From: Thiothrix sp. UBA5583
GTDB lineage: Bacteria > Pseudomonadota > Gammaproteobacteria > Thiotrichales > Thiotrichaceae
Assembly: GCA_002425225.1 (NCBI GenBank)
Contig: DILV01000013.1
Coordinates: forward strand, 1-64,000
Length of the DNA: 64,000 nt
Direction of reading: 5' to 3'
Made by a program: the position numbers and the translations under genes. The notes under the pieces were generated by a model, which searched no databases, had not been told where the DNA came from, and saw nothing but the letters and a program-made list of their open reading frames with translations. Shown piece by piece: positions 28,404-37,821 of the stretch (positions within the stretch are counted from its first letter, which is position 1; each line of letters begins with the position of its first letter).

Positions 28404-29294
28404 TTAAAGTCTGACCCATGAATCTGGAATCAAATCTTTTGTACTTATTTGGGTGTTTGTATACCATTGCTTAGGGGCAATGACGATCTTCTGGGGGAAG
28501 TTTCCCAACCAAGCCCCCCACCAACTGAAAGAGCTGTTAGCAATAACAAAGTGTTTGCAAGCAGCCATCAGCCAAAGGTCTTCGTGTGCATTTTTTGAAT
28601 GGTTAATATCAACAATAGTTGTTGGGGTAGACCAACTAAAATTTTCCTTAACCCATTCAGGTTCATCAGAAAAAACAAAAATGTGAGTGTTTTTTTCTGC
28701 TTTTTCAATAAGAGATATGCCATTGTAATAGTATTGCAGATCGCAGCTTCCATGAAAGGCATTTGCTGTTGCGTTACTGATATAATCGCCTCGCCGTATA
28801 TGAATGCAAATAGCATTATGTTGCTTGATAGTCTCCAGCATCGCTTGGGAGTCTAAAGATAAAGCACGGGGTGTTCCTATTTCTTGACGGATGATATGAG
28901 CTATTTCGGTAAAATATTTTTCTGATTGCCAATAGCCATTTATCCATGAAGGTGGCTTGAGATTAATTATGTGAGGGTCAAAGTCAGGTTTTTTTTCATG
29001 GTGTATGTTAATTCCATCTTTTTTGAATGGAAAGTACTTCGTGATTTTCCTTAGCATTTTTCCAGCTATTCCTGGTAAATACTTATACTTTGAATCACAT
29101 TGTTGCACTTCGATATTAAGATTAAATGGCGTAAGTGCATACTCACGAGGTGTAGAGCCTTCTGGTGTATTTGTAAAATACGTTAAATCAAAGAACAGCA
29201 TGGCATTATTTTTATAGGCTATAGTTCTTCCTGCGGCATATTGAAAAAGTTGATTTCCTAGACCACCTTGCAAACTAACAACTATTTTATTCAT
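28404..29294 (-). CDS. Alpha-1,2-fucosyltransferase, GT11
   Basis: This 296-residue protein starts with the GT11 hallmark SLQGGLGNQLFQYAAGR and contains HIRRGDY at 165-171, the GDP-fucose-binding motif, and NSSFSWWGAWL near the C-terminus. It would add L-fucose in alpha-1,2 linkage. The donor GDP-L-fucose is made by Gmd and Fcl in the same operon, which supports the assignment. Acceptor unknown. Its ATG overlaps the upstream gene's stop by 4 nt. Confidence 0.92.
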   Translation of the reverse strand: MNKIVVSLQGGLGNQLFQYAAGRTIAYKNNAMLFFDLTYFTNTPEGSTPREYALTPFNLNIEVQQCDSKYKYLPGIAGKMLRKITKYFPFKKDGINIHHEKKPDFDPHIINLKPPSWINGYWQSEKYFTEIAHIIRQEIGTPRALSLDSQAMLETIKQHNAICIHIRRGDYISNATANAFHGSCDLQYYYNGISLIEKAEKNTHIFVFSDEPEWVKENFSWSTPTTIVDINHSKNAHEDLWLMAACKHFVIANSSFSWWGAWLGNFPQKIVIAPKQWYTNTQISTKDLIPDSWVRL

Positions 29295-30607
29295 GATGTC
29301 TTATTTTTGACCTGATGTGCGATTAAACTTATAAACAGGTTTTCGTATTTTTTATAGAGGGTGTCCCAGTTAAAGCTTTCTTGCGATGCCTTTTTTCCAG
29401 CTTGAGAGAGGTCTAATAGCTTTTGTTCGTTTTTAAGTAAATCTATAATGTACGCAGCTAATACTTCGGGGTTTACTCTGGTGTACCCCTTTTCATCAGT
29501 AGGAGCAGGGCAGATCTCCCCTCCGCCTGTCCATACGGTTATTTCTTTAGCATTGCCGACAGGAACGCTGATAAACGGTAGTCCTGCTGCACATGCTTCG
29601 TATAATACTAGCGGGGAGTATTCAATATTGGAAGCAAAAACAAAAATATCAGCGTTTAAGTAGGCTTGTATTAATTCCTGTCGGGGTAAATTACAAATGA
29701 TGACTTTATTGTCTGCTTGTTTGTTTGCATTTATACGCTCCAATGTCTTTTTGATTCTTAGTTGTAATCCAGTTTTTACTCCAAATCTAGCTAGCATTGT
29801 ACTGATTATGACTTTACCGGTAATGTACCATCCGTTTGTTTTTGCATAACCAGCAATGTATTTCCATAATTCTGAAATGGTTTTGCCTGTATGTTGAACT
29901 GGCATGGTGTTTCCATTCAATATCAAACTTGTATTTTTAAGCTGCTTGCTTATGATTTCAAATGCGCTTAGGATTTCAAGATGTCCTTTTGTTCCTGTAA
30001 ATGTTCCAACAGTCATGATAATTTTGGCATTTTCAGGAATATCCATTCGTTGTCGGAAGGTCTGGTCAGTTGCTACAGAAAATTCTGTAATATCAGCCCC
30101 GTTAGGAATAATGCTGAAATGATCTAGGTGATTCTGCTGCCCAAAAAAAAAGTCCCGATACTGCTCAGCATGGTAAATGATATGATCGAATTTTCTAAGA
30201 ATATCCGGGAGTTGTTTAAAATAATCTTTATATGCAGGGTCTTGTAGGCCAGAATATCCACAGGGAACAATAATTTTCTTTGCTTTGATCTGATCTAGAA
30301 TCGGCCATAATCCATCAAAAGTCCATTGCTGAGCCGCGTAAATGAAAATCAGATCGAATTTTGAGCTCAATACGAAATTTTGGTACTGGCTTAGTTCACC
30401 TTGTAATCCTCTGACATTATTGCCTGAAATAGAAAAAGAGAAAATATTAACCTGATTCCAGCTATTAAAATTTCTATTTTTTAGGGCGGTGGTGGCAATA
30501 CTGATGTCATGCCCCTGATGAGCAAAACGTTCTGCTAATTGGCGAACAACTTCTTGTACACCGCCAATACTTGGATAATAGAATTCTGCACAAAGTAGTA
30601 ATTTCAT
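29291..30607 (-). CDS. Glycosyltransferase family 4
   Basis: This 438-residue GT-B enzyme begins MKLLLCAEFYYPSIGGVQEVV. It has IIMTVGTFTGTKGHLEIL and FVFASNIEYSPLVLYEACAAGLP (the C-terminal nucleotide-sugar site). I chose the internal ATG at 30607, which gives an ATGA overlap with the upstream epimerase gene, over a longer frame starting at 30634. Sugar specificity is unknown. Confidence 0.85.
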   Translation of the reverse strand: MKLLLCAEFYYPSIGGVQEVVRQLAERFAHQGHDISIATTALKNRNFNSWNQVNIFSFSISGNNVRGLQGELSQYQNFVLSSKFDLIFIYAAQQWTFDGLWPILDQIKAKKIIVPCGYSGLQDPAYKDYFKQLPDILRKFDHIIYHAEQYRDFFFGQQNHLDHFSIIPNGADITEFSVATDQTFRQRMDIPENAKIIMTVGTFTGTKGHLEILSAFEIISKQLKNTSLILNGNTMPVQHTGKTISELWKYIAGYAKTNGWYITGKVIISTMLARFGVKTGLQLRIKKTLERINANKQADNKVIICNLPRQELIQAYLNADIFVFASNIEYSPLVLYEACAAGLPFISVPVGNAKEITVWTGGGEICPAPTDEKGYTRVNPEVLAAYIIDLLKNEQKLLDLSQAGKKASQESFNWDTLYKKYENLFISLIAHQVKNKTS

Positions 30608-31539
30608 GGTGTACTTTCTTTTACCCATTTCCACGTGGCAGCAAGTCCTTCTTCAAAACTTGTTTGCGAACGCCAACCAGAAATGTAGGTTAGTTTGGCG
30701 GCACTAAGTACATTGGAACTTACATCAAATGGGCGAAGGGGAAGTACTTCAATATCCAAAGAAAACCCATCAAGTTTAATATGATGATTGATCTTTTCTA
30801 GAATGGTGCGATTATCCATGCCTATCCCCGTACCTATATTATATATTTCACCGGGAATCCCATTCTCAAGAGCTGCTAGGATGCCTTCAACCAAGTCTTT
30901 TATATATATATAATCACGGATTGTCCCGCGTTCGCCAAACATTTTTACAGTTTTTTGTTTTTTTCCTGCAAATAATGCAGTTGATACAAACCCTTGACCA
31001 ATATTTCCCCGTTGCCCAGGGCCATAAGGGTTACTGGGGCGCACGATAAGTAACGGTAACGACTGAAAATGATGATACATTAGCCCATATTTTTCCGTGG
31101 CTAATTTTGTTATGCCGTATGGGGAGAGAGGATTGGTTGGGTGGGTTTCATCTATCGGTAATCTTAGTGGAGTTCCATATACCGTCCCGCCAGATGACAC
31201 CAACATAAATCGACGTAAAGATTTCTGGCTAGCTAGTTTTAGTAAATTGACAGTAAATGGCAAGTTTGCGCTAATATCTAAAATTGGGTCATCAAAACTA
31301 GTTTTTGGCACAGTCGCATAGGCTAGATCAATGACTTCATCACATTGATCCATGACTTGAGATAATCCTTCAAGATTTGAGGGGTCAATACATACGTATT
31401 CAATATTTTTGTTTATAAGTGTTTTTGGCTTTTCATGTCGTCCTGCAACAATAAGTTTTTTGTTGTTCCTTTTTAGAATCAGTTCTACAAGGTGGGAACC
31501 AATAAATCCTCCACCTCCTACAATTAAGCACTTGCTCAT
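30604..31539 (-). CDS. NAD-dependent epimerase/dehydratase (GalE-like)
   Basis: This 311-residue extended SDR has CLIVGGGGFIGSHLVE, LVSSGGTVYG and the catalytic YGITKLATEK. It also has RDYIYIKDLVEGI, typical of nucleotide-sugar 4-epimerases. Its product is not identifiable; a hexose or N-acetylhexosamine epimerase supplying one of the glycosyltransferases is likely. It follows the GT2 gene after a 6-nt gap. Confidence 0.8.
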   Translation of the reverse strand: MSKCLIVGGGGFIGSHLVELILKRNNKKLIVAGRHEKPKTLINKNIEYVCIDPSNLEGLSQVMDQCDEVIDLAYATVPKTSFDDPILDISANLPFTVNLLKLASQKSLRRFMLVSSGGTVYGTPLRLPIDETHPTNPLSPYGITKLATEKYGLMYHHFQSLPLLIVRPSNPYGPGQRGNIGQGFVSTALFAGKKQKTVKMFGERGTIRDYIYIKDLVEGILAALENGIPGEIYNIGTGIGMDNRTILEKINHHIKLDGFSLDIEVLPLRPFDVSSNVLSAAKLTYISGWRSQTSFEEGLAATWKWVKESTP

Positions 31540-31545
31540 CTATTC

Positions 31546-32514
31546 TTAATTCTGTTTTAATCGTCTGAGTAAATTGAGTATGGGGGCTGGAATCATTTTT
31601 CTTATCGCTTGTTTTTTGATGTGCGATAGTATGCGTTGGTAGTTACAGTTAAACTCGCTACTCCAAGCCGTGGGGGAGTCGCTGATTTTGTATGCTGCTT
31701 GCGCAAACATACTGATTGCGGTTTTCATCGATAATTGGGTAGAAGGGGTTGACACACCATGATAGAGTTTGCTCAAAAGCATAGATTGCTCTAATGTGTA
31801 TTGCTCTGATAATAAATAATGAATGTTTTCAGCAGATATTCGAATGACCTTTTCCTGAAATGGATTATTACTCGTGCGAGACATGCTACCTGCTACTTCC
31901 CTATAAGCAGTTAAAACTGAATCCAAATTCGCAATATTATATTGTTTAGCAAGACGCGACCATAATTCATAGTCTTCTGGTGGCTGGCGTGCAGGATCAA
32001 TGCAGTAACCACCAAGTTGTATCAGGGGGGCACGGCGTAATAGCATTGAAGAGTGCACAAAAGGGTTATCAAAAAGCAATATAAGTTGTAATGTTTTATT
32101 CTCAGTCGGGTGATGATGGTATCTTTTCGTAGGATTATTGTCTTGGCGTATTTCAGCCCAAGTTCCAACACCAGCATAGTCTGAGTGTTTATTAAGAAAT
32201 GAAATTTGTTTGGCAAGTCTTTCTGGATGCATCCAGTCATCTTGATCTTGTCGGGCAATAAAAGAACCCTGTGACAAATTTATGCCTCGGTTAAGCGTGG
32301 CTGCAAGCCCGATGTTATTTTGATGGTAAGCTTTGATTCGGATATCTGTGAAAGAACAAATAGTATCCCATGATTTATCTGTTGAACCATCGTTTATAAT
32401 GATAAGCTCAAAATCTTGGAATGTTTGATCTAAAACACATTGGATAGCATCTTTCAGCCAAACTTCGCCATTATAAACTGGTAAAATAACACTAATAAGA
32501 GGATGGAGATTCAT
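31546..32514 (-). CDS. Glycosyltransferase family 2
   Basis: This 322-residue GT-A enzyme has LISVILPVYNGEVWL, LIIINDGSTDKSW and ARQDQDDWMHPERL, the metal-binding region of GT2. The ATG at 32514 gives an ATGA overlap with the upstream gene and places the first strand directly after the start; a longer frame from 32547 is less likely. Substrates are unknown. Confidence 0.85.
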   Translation of the reverse strand: MNLHPLISVILPVYNGEVWLKDAIQCVLDQTFQDFELIIINDGSTDKSWDTICSFTDIRIKAYHQNNIGLAATLNRGINLSQGSFIARQDQDDWMHPERLAKQISFLNKHSDYAGVGTWAEIRQDNNPTKRYHHHPTENKTLQLILLFDNPFVHSSMLLRRAPLIQLGGYCIDPARQPPEDYELWSRLAKQYNIANLDSVLTAYREVAGSMSRTSNNPFQEKVIRISAENIHYLLSEQYTLEQSMLLSKLYHGVSTPSTQLSMKTAISMFAQAAYKISDSPTAWSSEFNCNYQRILSHIKKQAIRKMIPAPILNLLRRLKQN

Positions 32515-33266
32515 TGTAAATATTTTTTGAACCAGTAACAACCACAACCATAATGTTGTGAATCAATCATACTTTCAGGCGGGTTGATGATCAAACCAGT
32601 AGGCGCATCACCATCAGGAATAAGAGACATTTCAACCAATTCCATACCTGTAAAATAATTTATAAACTGTTGATTGTTGTAAACCCGATGGGCGTTAAAA
32701 CATATTCGTGCCTGTCCAACGGGAACTGCAACCAATAAATATCCTCCTGGTTTTACAACGCGTATCAGCTCATTGATAGCCTTGATGTCACCCTCAGGAT
32801 CTAATGGATCACCGTAACGCCCTAGACCTATATGTTCAAGAACATGCATACAGGACAAAGATTCTATGGAGTTTGTAGGCCAGTCTAAAGAAAGTAAGTC
32901 TGCGGATAAGCTTTCTAAACCGCTAAGGACTACAGGTGCTGGACGATAATCATAAAACTTTGTTTTGATAAATGCAGAAACGATTGTGCAAAAATGCAAA
33001 GTGGAAGATATGTCTACATGCAGATTTGGGGATATGCTAGCAAGGATACGAGCTGCCCATGCTGGATGGTAAATATAATGACGGTCAAACGCCGTTGTAA
33101 CTGTACTATCATTCAAGCAGGGATAACGGTCATTCCATATTGGGATGCGATTAATATTTTGTGTGTCACTAAGCTCAAGAAAATTTTCAAAATCTTGTTT
33201 AAATTTTTTGTGTGATTGTTGTGTTCTTATTATTTTTGATAATTTATTTTTGAGGTTTCTTAACAT
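32511..33266 (-). CDS. DUF268 family protein
   Basis: This 251-residue protein matches the DUF268 pattern: SMHVLEHIGLGRYGDPLD, KPGGYLLVAVPVG, FNAHRVYN, and a C-terminal YGCGCYWFKK. The middle part looks like a degenerate SAM methyltransferase fold (VLEHIGLG, PGGYLLVAVP). Family members often occur in polysaccharide clusters, and no biochemical activity is firmly known to me. It may be an O- or N-methyltransferase for the glycan. Confidence 0.8.
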   Translation of the reverse strand: MLRNLKNKLSKIIRTQQSHKKFKQDFENFLELSDTQNINRIPIWNDRYPCLNDSTVTTAFDRHYIYHPAWAARILASISPNLHVDISSTLHFCTIVSAFIKTKFYDYRPAPVVLSGLESLSADLLSLDWPTNSIESLSCMHVLEHIGLGRYGDPLDPEGDIKAINELIRVVKPGGYLLVAVPVGQARICFNAHRVYNNQQFINYFTGMELVEMSLIPDGDAPTGLIINPPESMIDSQHYGCGCYWFKKYLQ

Positions 33267-33291
33267 GGTTTTTTATTAATTGGATATTTAT

Positions 33292-33990
33292 TTAATTGAT
33301 TCTTTGTTCCCAAGAATCTTTATGTAAGAAAATAGTGTTGATATATGTATCAGCATAAGAAAAATAATTGTTTTCTTGCATTATTTCGAAAATTTCACTT
33401 ATTTTTCTGCTGCTTTTGTTTTGGGAGTATGTGAGTGTTTCTATGCAGAGTATGGGGGGAGGACATATGTTAAAATCCCAAGCTTCAAGTATGGCTAAGT
33501 CCATCCCCTCTACATCTAATGACACAAATGATGGTGGTGTTATTGGGAAATGTTTTTCCAATAAGGTATTTATATGAAGGTTTGGAACAGTTTCTTTGGC
33601 AATAATTTGATGTTCTGAAATTTGTTCATATAATTCGGCAGTAGATGCTTGAGTTGTATTTAATGTATCAGATGACATTTCGTAAAAGGAAATACTTTCT
33701 TGATGAGAAGAGCTTATTGCTGCTCTCAAAAAAATATCATGAGGACGTTTTTTTTTGATAACATCCGCAATTTTTGTATCTGGCTCAACGAGAATACCGC
33801 TGAAACCGAGTTTATAGAAGTAATATGTGTTATTTAGGTTGATTGGGTGATTGGTTCCAATGTCTAAATAAGAAAAGTCGGTTAAGCCAAGCCACTGTCG
33901 TAAGAAATCAATAATTAAGTCTTCTCCACATTGTGAATAACTAACTTTTTTATGAACATTGTTCTTAAATATTCGATTGAGGATTTTCAT
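33292..33990 (-). CDS. FkbM family methyltransferase
   Basis: This 232-residue protein has SYSQCGEDLIIDFL, FSYLDIGTNHP (SAM-binding motif I), ILVEPD and VSLDVEGMDLAIL, the signature of FkbM-type O-methyltransferases. It is one of several methyltransferases in the operon. Its ATG overlaps the downstream GT2 reading frame, and it is strongly AT-rich. Target hydroxyl unknown. Confidence 0.85.
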   Translation of the reverse strand: MKILNRIFKNNVHKKVSYSQCGEDLIIDFLRQWLGLTDFSYLDIGTNHPINLNNTYYFYKLGFSGILVEPDTKIADVIKKKRPHDIFLRAAISSSHQESISFYEMSSDTLNTTQASTAELYEQISEHQIIAKETVPNLHINTLLEKHFPITPPSFVSLDVEGMDLAILEAWDFNICPPPILCIETLTYSQNKSSRKISEIFEIMQENNYFSYADTYINTIFLHKDSWEQRIN

Positions 33991-34862
33991 AAAAGATTCT
34001 TTAATGTTTTTCTGAGTAAACCAATAGTTAATGGCAGTGCGATTGGCTTTTTTGAGGTTTTGAGAGCGTACAAAATACTGTTAATATTGTCTGATGTGGA
34101 TAAATTACAGGCTATTTCTCTAAAATAGCTTGACAGATGTTTGCCGGCAACGTCATATACATAGTATTTGTTGAATAAGTCTATGTTTTCTTGTGCAGAC
34201 AAAAGTTTATTTTTTTCACATAAACGAGAAAGCTGCTCTTTTGAGTTGGTTGTGATATTTACTGTCGGTTTATCAATGTATTTAAAGCTAATATTCTTGG
34301 TTAAAAGTATGTTTAAATAGTATTCGGTATCTGCTACCCATGTAAACTTGGGGTCGAATGGTTTATGGACTTCCTTTCTTACTGCAATTACACTTGGTGA
34401 GCCCACTAAGTTACCCCAGAGTAAAACCATTGGATTTTCTTCAACTATTTTAAGGTCTTTTTCGCTTATAGAATGATAAAACAAAAAGTTTTCTTTTTCC
34501 CCTACTGCGTTACACGCAGAAAAAGTAATGTCGCATTCTCTGTCAATAATTGATTTCGTTGTTTCTATAAGACTTAAATCTGTTGTAAACCAATCATCGT
34601 GATGTAAGATTTTAATGATGTTTCCTTCGGCAAAGGAAATGGATTCATTCCAGTTTTTTACTGCTCCAAGACGCCGCTTGTTTTTGATGTAACGAATTCT
34701 TTTGTCTTTTGTCTTTAGTAAGAGCGAGTTTTTTTGCTCGCTATCATCTGTAATAATTATTTCAAATAAGCACTCTTTCTGTATAAGTATTGATTCAATA
34801 GCTCGCTGAAGTAATTCAGGCTGTTGATAAGCAGGAATACAAACTGAAATGAGATTTGGCAT
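33987..34862 (-). CDS. Glycosyltransferase family 2
   Basis: This 291-residue GT-A enzyme has LISVCIPAYQQPELLQRAI, EIIITDDSEQ and ILHHDDWFT, the GT2 acidic motif. It is among the most AT-rich genes of the window; the line 34201-34260 contains 17 G/C of 60. Its start overlaps the upstream methyltransferase stop by one base (TAATG). Donor and acceptor unknown. Confidence 0.83.
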   Translation of the reverse strand: MPNLISVCIPAYQQPELLQRAIESILIQKECLFEIIITDDSEQKNSLLLKTKDKRIRYIKNKRRLGAVKNWNESISFAEGNIIKILHHDDWFTTDLSLIETTKSIIDRECDITFSACNAVGEKENFLFYHSISEKDLKIVEENPMVLLWGNLVGSPSVIAVRKEVHKPFDPKFTWVADTEYYLNILLTKNISFKYIDKPTVNITTNSKEQLSRLCEKNKLLSAQENIDLFNKYYVYDVAGKHLSSYFREIACNLSTSDNINSILYALKTSKKPIALPLTIGLLRKTLKNLL

Positions 34863-35689
34863 TAAAATAATTTTCTAATCGATGACTTTAGATTTATTAT
34901 AAGTTGTTTTGTTAGTCTGTATATTAATGCTTTTGAACCATGATCGCCTACTTGATGACTATTAATCTCAGATGTTATTGTGTTTTTTTGTGCGAAAATC
35001 AAGAATTGGTAAGCGGTTAGATATTGATCGTTTCTGTTTGTAATGGCTAATAATATGTTTTCCCATGCATAGCGGAAAGATATTTTGCTGGGAAAGGTGA
35101 ATTGGTTAAGAATAAAAGCTTTTGTGATATTTAATTTGGCCGAGAATAGTATTTCATTTAAAGTTTTAAATGTAAAAAAACGTAAATGTGTACTCTCTAA
35201 TATTCCGGATTTTGTATATTGAAAATAGCCTCGCATTAATGATAATCGTATGGAAAAGTGTGCAATGTTAGGTGTGCTGATTAAGAAGCGAGCATTTGGT
35301 TTGGCATGATCGCTGAGTAAATGTAATATCTCATCTGGATATGGAAGATGTTCAATTACATCAGCGAGAATAAACCAATCATACTGTGCTAAATCATTCT
35401 TTGCTATGAAATCTTCAATGTTGGTCTGATAAGTTTTTCTGTAATAGGCATGTGGAAAGTTACCTTCAGGCAATGAAGGGTCAAGTCCATCGATAACTAT
35501 TCCACTTTTGTTTTGTAATAATTTCCCTAAGATACCACTGCCACATCCAATATCCAGGACAATACCATGATCAATAATTGAGTGTATTTGATTAAGTGGA
35601 TTACAAGGATCAGATAAGATCCAAGATACTAAGCTTGGATCTTCTGTGTAAGTTTCTGACGATCTTTTTAGGATACTGCTATACTGCAT
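34862..35689 (-). CDS. Class I SAM-dependent methyltransferase
   Basis: This 275-residue protein has GIVLDIGCGSGILGKLL (SAM motif I), DWFILADVIEHLPYPDEIL and LISTPNIAH, as in glycan-associated methyltransferases. The only good start is ATG 35689 (a TTG precedes it by three codons); no clear Shine-Dalgarno is seen. Target unknown. Confidence 0.8.
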   Translation of the reverse strand: MQYSSILKRSSETYTEDPSLVSWILSDPCNPLNQIHSIIDHGIVLDIGCGSGILGKLLQNKSGIVIDGLDPSLPEGNFPHAYYRKTYQTNIEDFIAKNDLAQYDWFILADVIEHLPYPDEILHLLSDHAKPNARFLISTPNIAHFSIRLSLMRGYFQYTKSGILESTHLRFFTFKTLNEILFSAKLNITKAFILNQFTFPSKISFRYAWENILLAITNRNDQYLTAYQFLIFAQKNTITSEINSHQVGDHGSKALIYRLTKQLIINLKSSIRKLF

Positions 35690-35748
35690 TTTTAACAATA
35701 ATTTCTGTGACTACTGAGTATTCATGGATAATTATGAATTTGGAACTG

Positions 35749-36579
35749 TTATTTTGTACGTTTCCAGTATACTCCAGTACCATCTATTTCTTTGATTTCA
35801 TCAGTTATATGGTGTTCTTTTCTGAAGTCATGAACAGCTTGTGAGCAGTTTGGCAGACAGTAGTCATCAATAATGATATAGCCACCAACAGAAAGTAGTG
35901 GATATAAATTAGTCAATGCATCCATTGTTGACTCATACATGTCGCCATCCAAACGTAATATAGCTAGTTGTTTGATGCCGGAATTAGGGAGTGTGTCTTT
36001 GAACCATCCTTTCAGAAAAACAACCTGAGAATCTAATAAGTCGTATGCTTGAAAGTTTTTTTGAACACTCTCTAATGAGACTTTCAGAAAATCATAGGTG
36101 TAATGTGTATCACCAATATCTTGTGGATATTTTTCTGTGTTTGGTTTTGGCAGGCCTTCAAAAGAGTCTGCAACCCAGACTTGACGGTCGGTGATATTGA
36201 ATGTTTTTAATACACCTCTCATGAAGATAACAGAGCCTCCACGCCAAACACCTGTTTCGATGAAATCTCCAGGTATCTCTTGTTCAAGGACGTCTAGGAT
36301 ACAGCTTTCTAGGTTATTGAGCCTCTTTATTCCAATCATGGTGTGCGCATCTTCAGGCCAATCTTGACCAAACTCACGTTTTTGATAATCACAAGGAGCT
36401 GGAATAATTACTCGTGAAGCTGGTGGTAAGAGTTTGGATAATAATTTGCCTTTGATTCCTGTTGGAGTCATGGTTTGCCACTCTTCATGCCCATGTACCC
36501 AGTTGGTTAAGGTCTTTTTTAGTAAATCCAAGTAAATTTTCTGGCTGTGATTACAGCTAATTTTCATTTGATTTTCCAT
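35749..36579 (-). CDS. TylF/MycF family O-methyltransferase
   Basis: This protein has the TylF pattern: PGDFIETGVWRGGSVIFMRG, VWVADSFEGLP, RLDGDMYESTMDAL and YIIIDDYCLPNC, with the Asp residues that bind Mg2+ and SAM. Family members methylate sugar hydroxyls (macrocin and mycinamicin pathways) and many polysaccharides. The start is uncertain: ATG 36579 gives 276 residues and overlaps wzt by 23 nt, ATG 36567 overlaps by 11 nt. Its location directly after wzt makes it a candidate chain-capping methyltransferase. Confidence 0.85.
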   Translation of the reverse strand: MENQMKISCNHSQKIYLDLLKKTLTNWVHGHEEWQTMTPTGIKGKLLSKLLPPASRVIIPAPCDYQKREFGQDWPEDAHTMIGIKRLNNLESCILDVLEQEIPGDFIETGVWRGGSVIFMRGVLKTFNITDRQVWVADSFEGLPKPNTEKYPQDIGDTHYTYDFLKVSLESVQKNFQAYDLLDSQVVFLKGWFKDTLPNSGIKQLAILRLDGDMYESTMDALTNLYPLLSVGGYIIIDDYCLPNCSQAVHDFRKEHHITDEIKEIDGTGVYWKRTK

Positions 36580-37819
36580 GTAAAAGGGGTTGAGTATTAT
36601 TAAATTCAAAGTTCAAATCCATATACCCCCAGTCGGGAAGTCTTTCTATATGAAATGAAGTCGTATTACTAAGAATGGAAAATGTTGCGCAATGCTTAAC
36701 ACTATCGAGCGTCTCACCTTGGAATATAATGCTTGCACTAATTAAGTATCTTCCTGGAGTTAATGCTGGATTGTTAATTGTGCAGTGTGCATTTATTTCC
36801 TCATTAATGACTTTTGGTTTGAAATCTACCCAAGATGATAATAATGTGGCAACTCTAGTGCCGTCTTCTGCGTCAATGCCAAATGCAATTTGCATATCTG
36901 TTCGATGTTGTAGTTTTTTTTCTATATGTATTTTTATTGTTATATTGATTTGATTGTTTTCTTGGATGATGGCTTCTATGTTCGTTATTTTGGCATCTCC
37001 ACTTCCACCACGACCTGAGTTATTTTCTATGGAAAAGATTCTTTCTTTAGAAATATCAAGATATATATTTCTGGCATCATGTACGCTGCCATCAAAAAAC
37101 ATACGCCCTTTGTTTAAAACAATTCCTCTGTTACATAGAGAGGTCATAGCATTCATGTTGTGTGTGACAAACAATACTGTTCTGCCTGATTGATTTAAAC
37201 TTTCCATTTTGCCAAGGCATTTATTTTGAAACTGGATATCTCCTACAGCAAGTACTTCATCAATAATGAGAATGTCGGAATTTAAATGTGCGGCTACAGA
37301 AAAAGCCAAACGCATATACATTCCGCTGGAGTATCTTTTTACGGGAGTGTCAAGGAATTTTTCTATTTCTGCAAAAGAAACAATTTCATCAAATTTTTGA
37401 TTAATATCACGCTTGGACATGCCAAGAATTGCACCATTTAGGAAAATATTTTCTCTGCCTGTTAACTCTTGGTTAAACCCTGTGCCTACTTCCAGTAGGC
37501 TGGAAATTCGTCCATGAATTTGAATTTTTCCAGAGGTTGGTTCTGTTATGCGAGAAAGTATCTTTAATAATGTTGATTTTCCTGCGCCATTATGCCCGAT
37601 GATTCCGACACGCTCTCCTGTTTTGATTTTAAACTCAATATCACTCAAAGCGAAAAATTCTTCATATGCTTGTTCTTCTGCAAACGTATTATTGAGGCGT
37701 TTTTTCCATTGAGCTATTTTTTGGGGTATTATGTCTCTGATAGTGCGATATTGTTCTATTTTTGCATGGCTAATGACGTATTTTTTTGATAGATTTTCAA
37801 CTTTAATGGTGACGCACAT
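36557..37819 (-). CDS. wzt: Polysaccharide ABC exporter ATP-binding protein with C-terminal domain
   Basis: Wzt powers export of lipid-linked O-antigen or capsule through Wzm. The 420-residue protein has Walker A GHNGAGKST at 75-83, signature RYSSGMYMRL at 162-171, and Walker B LIIDEVLAVGD at 185-194. Residues from about 260 to 410 form a beta-rich extension, as in Wzt proteins that recognise a modified non-reducing chain end. It starts 2 nt after wzm. The extended type implies a chain-end signal, consistent with the nearby methyltransferases. Confidence 0.9.
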   Translation of the reverse strand: MCVTIKVENLSKKYVISHAKIEQYRTIRDIIPQKIAQWKKRLNNTFAEEQAYEEFFALSDIEFKIKTGERVGIIGHNGAGKSTLLKILSRITEPTSGKIQIHGRISSLLEVGTGFNQELTGRENIFLNGAILGMSKRDINQKFDEIVSFAEIEKFLDTPVKRYSSGMYMRLAFSVAAHLNSDILIIDEVLAVGDIQFQNKCLGKMESLNQSGRTVLFVTHNMNAMTSLCNRGIVLNKGRMFFDGSVHDARNIYLDISKERIFSIENNSGRGGSGDAKITNIEAIIQENNQINITIKIHIEKKLQHRTDMQIAFGIDAEDGTRVATLLSSWVDFKPKVINEEINAHCTINNPALTPGRYLISASIIFQGETLDSVKHCATFSILSNTTSFHIERLPDWGYMDLNFEFNNTQPLLHGKSNEN

Positions 37820-37821
37820 AA

